The notes under the pieces: generated by a model
What the model was told of the DNA's origin: nothing
What the model saw: only the letters and a program-made list of their open reading frames with translations
Databases searched by the model: none
In this document: positions 7,125-7,599 of the stretch, in pieces
Layout of the letters: each line of letters opens with the position of its first letter
How positions within the stretch are numbered: position 1 is the stretch's first letter
Origin: CBFDBT01 sp965603115
Lineage (GTDB): Bacteria > Pseudomonadota > Alphaproteobacteria > Sphingomonadales > Kordiimonadaceae
Assembly (NCBI GenBank): GCA_965603115.1
Contig: CBFDBT010000128.1
Coordinates: 1 to 7,599 of the forward strand
Reading direction: 5' to 3'
DNA length: 7,599 nt
Translations under genes and position numbers: made by a program

Positions 7125-7538
7125 TTAAGTCTCTATTTGTGAAATATAGGCGAGGCTAATTGAGGACAAGGAACTTCTTACCGCCTGATTAATCGGAGGC
7201 CAGTGCGCTCGAATTTCGCAAGTTTCTGCTAGAGAACAATCATTGTTAGGGTCGTCATTAGAGCATTCGGTTAAACATATAGGGCCATCAACGGCCTCGA
7301 TAATTTGAGCTACATCTATTTCTTCTGCAGGTCGTGACAAAGAAAAGCCACCTTTTAGACCGCGGTGTGATTGCAGCAAATCACCTTGTCCAAGTGCGTT
7401 CAGTACTTTTGATACTGTAGGCGCTGGAATGTTGGTTACCTTAGAAAGTTCTTGAGCACTGGCACGGCGATCTTTATCTTTGGCCAGCTCACTCATTAAA
7501 ACCACGGCATAGTCTGCAAAATTTGTTAAACGAATCAT
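7125..7538 (-). CDS. Rrf2/IscR-family regulator of the SUF operon
   Basis: This 137-residue protein has the Rrf2-family winged helix-turn-helix at about residues 1-84. MIRLTNFADYAVVLM is the N-terminal helix, NIPAPTVSKVLNALG (36-50) the recognition region and SHRGLKGGFSLSRP (57-70) the wing. A cysteine cluster follows: C88, C92, C101 and C107, then H112. The TECS...C...C stretch and its tail resemble the SUF-system Rrf2 regulator family (TIGR02944 type) rather than IscR itself. Such proteins bind an Fe-S cluster and repress or adjust Fe-S assembly genes, often including their own operon. The start is ATG 7538, with AGG 8 nt upstream; an in-frame TTG at 7541 sits one codon-length earlier with an intervening odd spacing and is less likely. 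sufB follows 66 nt downstream on the same strand. Confidence 0.93.
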   Translation of the reverse strand: MIRLTNFADYAVVLMSELAKDKDRRASAQELSKVTNIPAPTVSKVLNALGQGDLLQSHRGLKGGFSLSRPAEEIDVAQIIEAVDGPICLTECSNDDPNNDCSLAETCEIRAHWPPINQAVRSSLSSISLAYISQIET

Positions 7539-7557
7539 CAATTAAACCTATCTATTT

Positions 7558-7582
7558 AAATCGGACTTTTTAGGTCAGCTTT
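7558..7582. promoter_or_regulatory. Candidate Rrf2/IscR-type operator upstream of the SUF regulator gene
   Basis: A 25-bp imperfect dyad is centred on 7570, with 8 of 12 base pairs symmetric. Its core is GAC-N7-GTC (7564-7576), the same spacing as the IscR type-1 box core (GACTRWWWYAGTC), and the outer arms are AAA/TTT. The core lies 25 nt upstream of the regulator ATG at 7538. On the minus strand CTGACC, which overlaps the dyad, could serve as a poor -35, but no good -10 follows, so the promoter itself is not called. The position suits autoregulation of the whole suf operon. Confidence 0.4.
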
Positions 7583-7599
7583 GATATGACCCCCATCAT

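Overview
The window looks like ordinary chromosome from an alphaproteobacterium of moderate GC content (roughly mid-40s percent by eye). The assignment rests on gene order and protein style: an Rrf2-family regulator followed by sufB-sufC-sufD-sufS-sufT(DUF59)-sufA is the layout typical of Alphaproteobacteria. The species cannot be named from the sequence alone.

Layout. Positions 1-816 (minus) hold the N-terminal 272 residues of a cation diffusion facilitator (CDF) transporter that runs off the left edge. A 185-bp divergent intergenic region follows (817-1001), containing a perfect 7-bp inverted repeat. Positions 1002-1427 (plus) encode a small four-helix MAPEG-family membrane protein. It converges, with only 11 bp between, on a seven-gene minus-strand SUF cluster that fills the rest of the window (7538 down to 1439): Rrf2/IscR-like regulator, sufB, sufC, sufD, sufS, sufT and sufA. 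A 25-bp imperfect dyad resembling an IscR type-1 box lies just upstream of the regulator.

How the genes work together. SufS removes sulfur from cysteine. SufB, SufC and SufD form the ATP-driven scaffold on which Fe-S clusters are built. SufA is an A-type carrier that passes clusters on, and SufT is a DUF59 maturation accessory. The first gene encodes a cysteine-containing Rrf2 regulator that probably senses Fe-S status and controls its own operon. The distal genes are tightly coupled: sufD/sufS and sufT/sufA share 1 nt, and sufS/sufT share 4 nt. Spacing is looser at the promoter-proximal end (66 nt, 31 nt, 12 nt). No SufE or SufU sulfur-transfer partner is encoded here. The CDF and MAPEG genes have no evident functional link to SUF.

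I looked for an undescribed system and did not find one. No gap exceeds 300 bp, and no gene appears broken, mobile or foreign. No tRNA, rRNA, CRISPR array or insertion sequence was seen. The points worth a second look are small: the candidate operator, the cysteine spacing of the regulator, the acidic N-terminal extension of SufT, the non-canonical CDF metal site, and two short inverted repeats.
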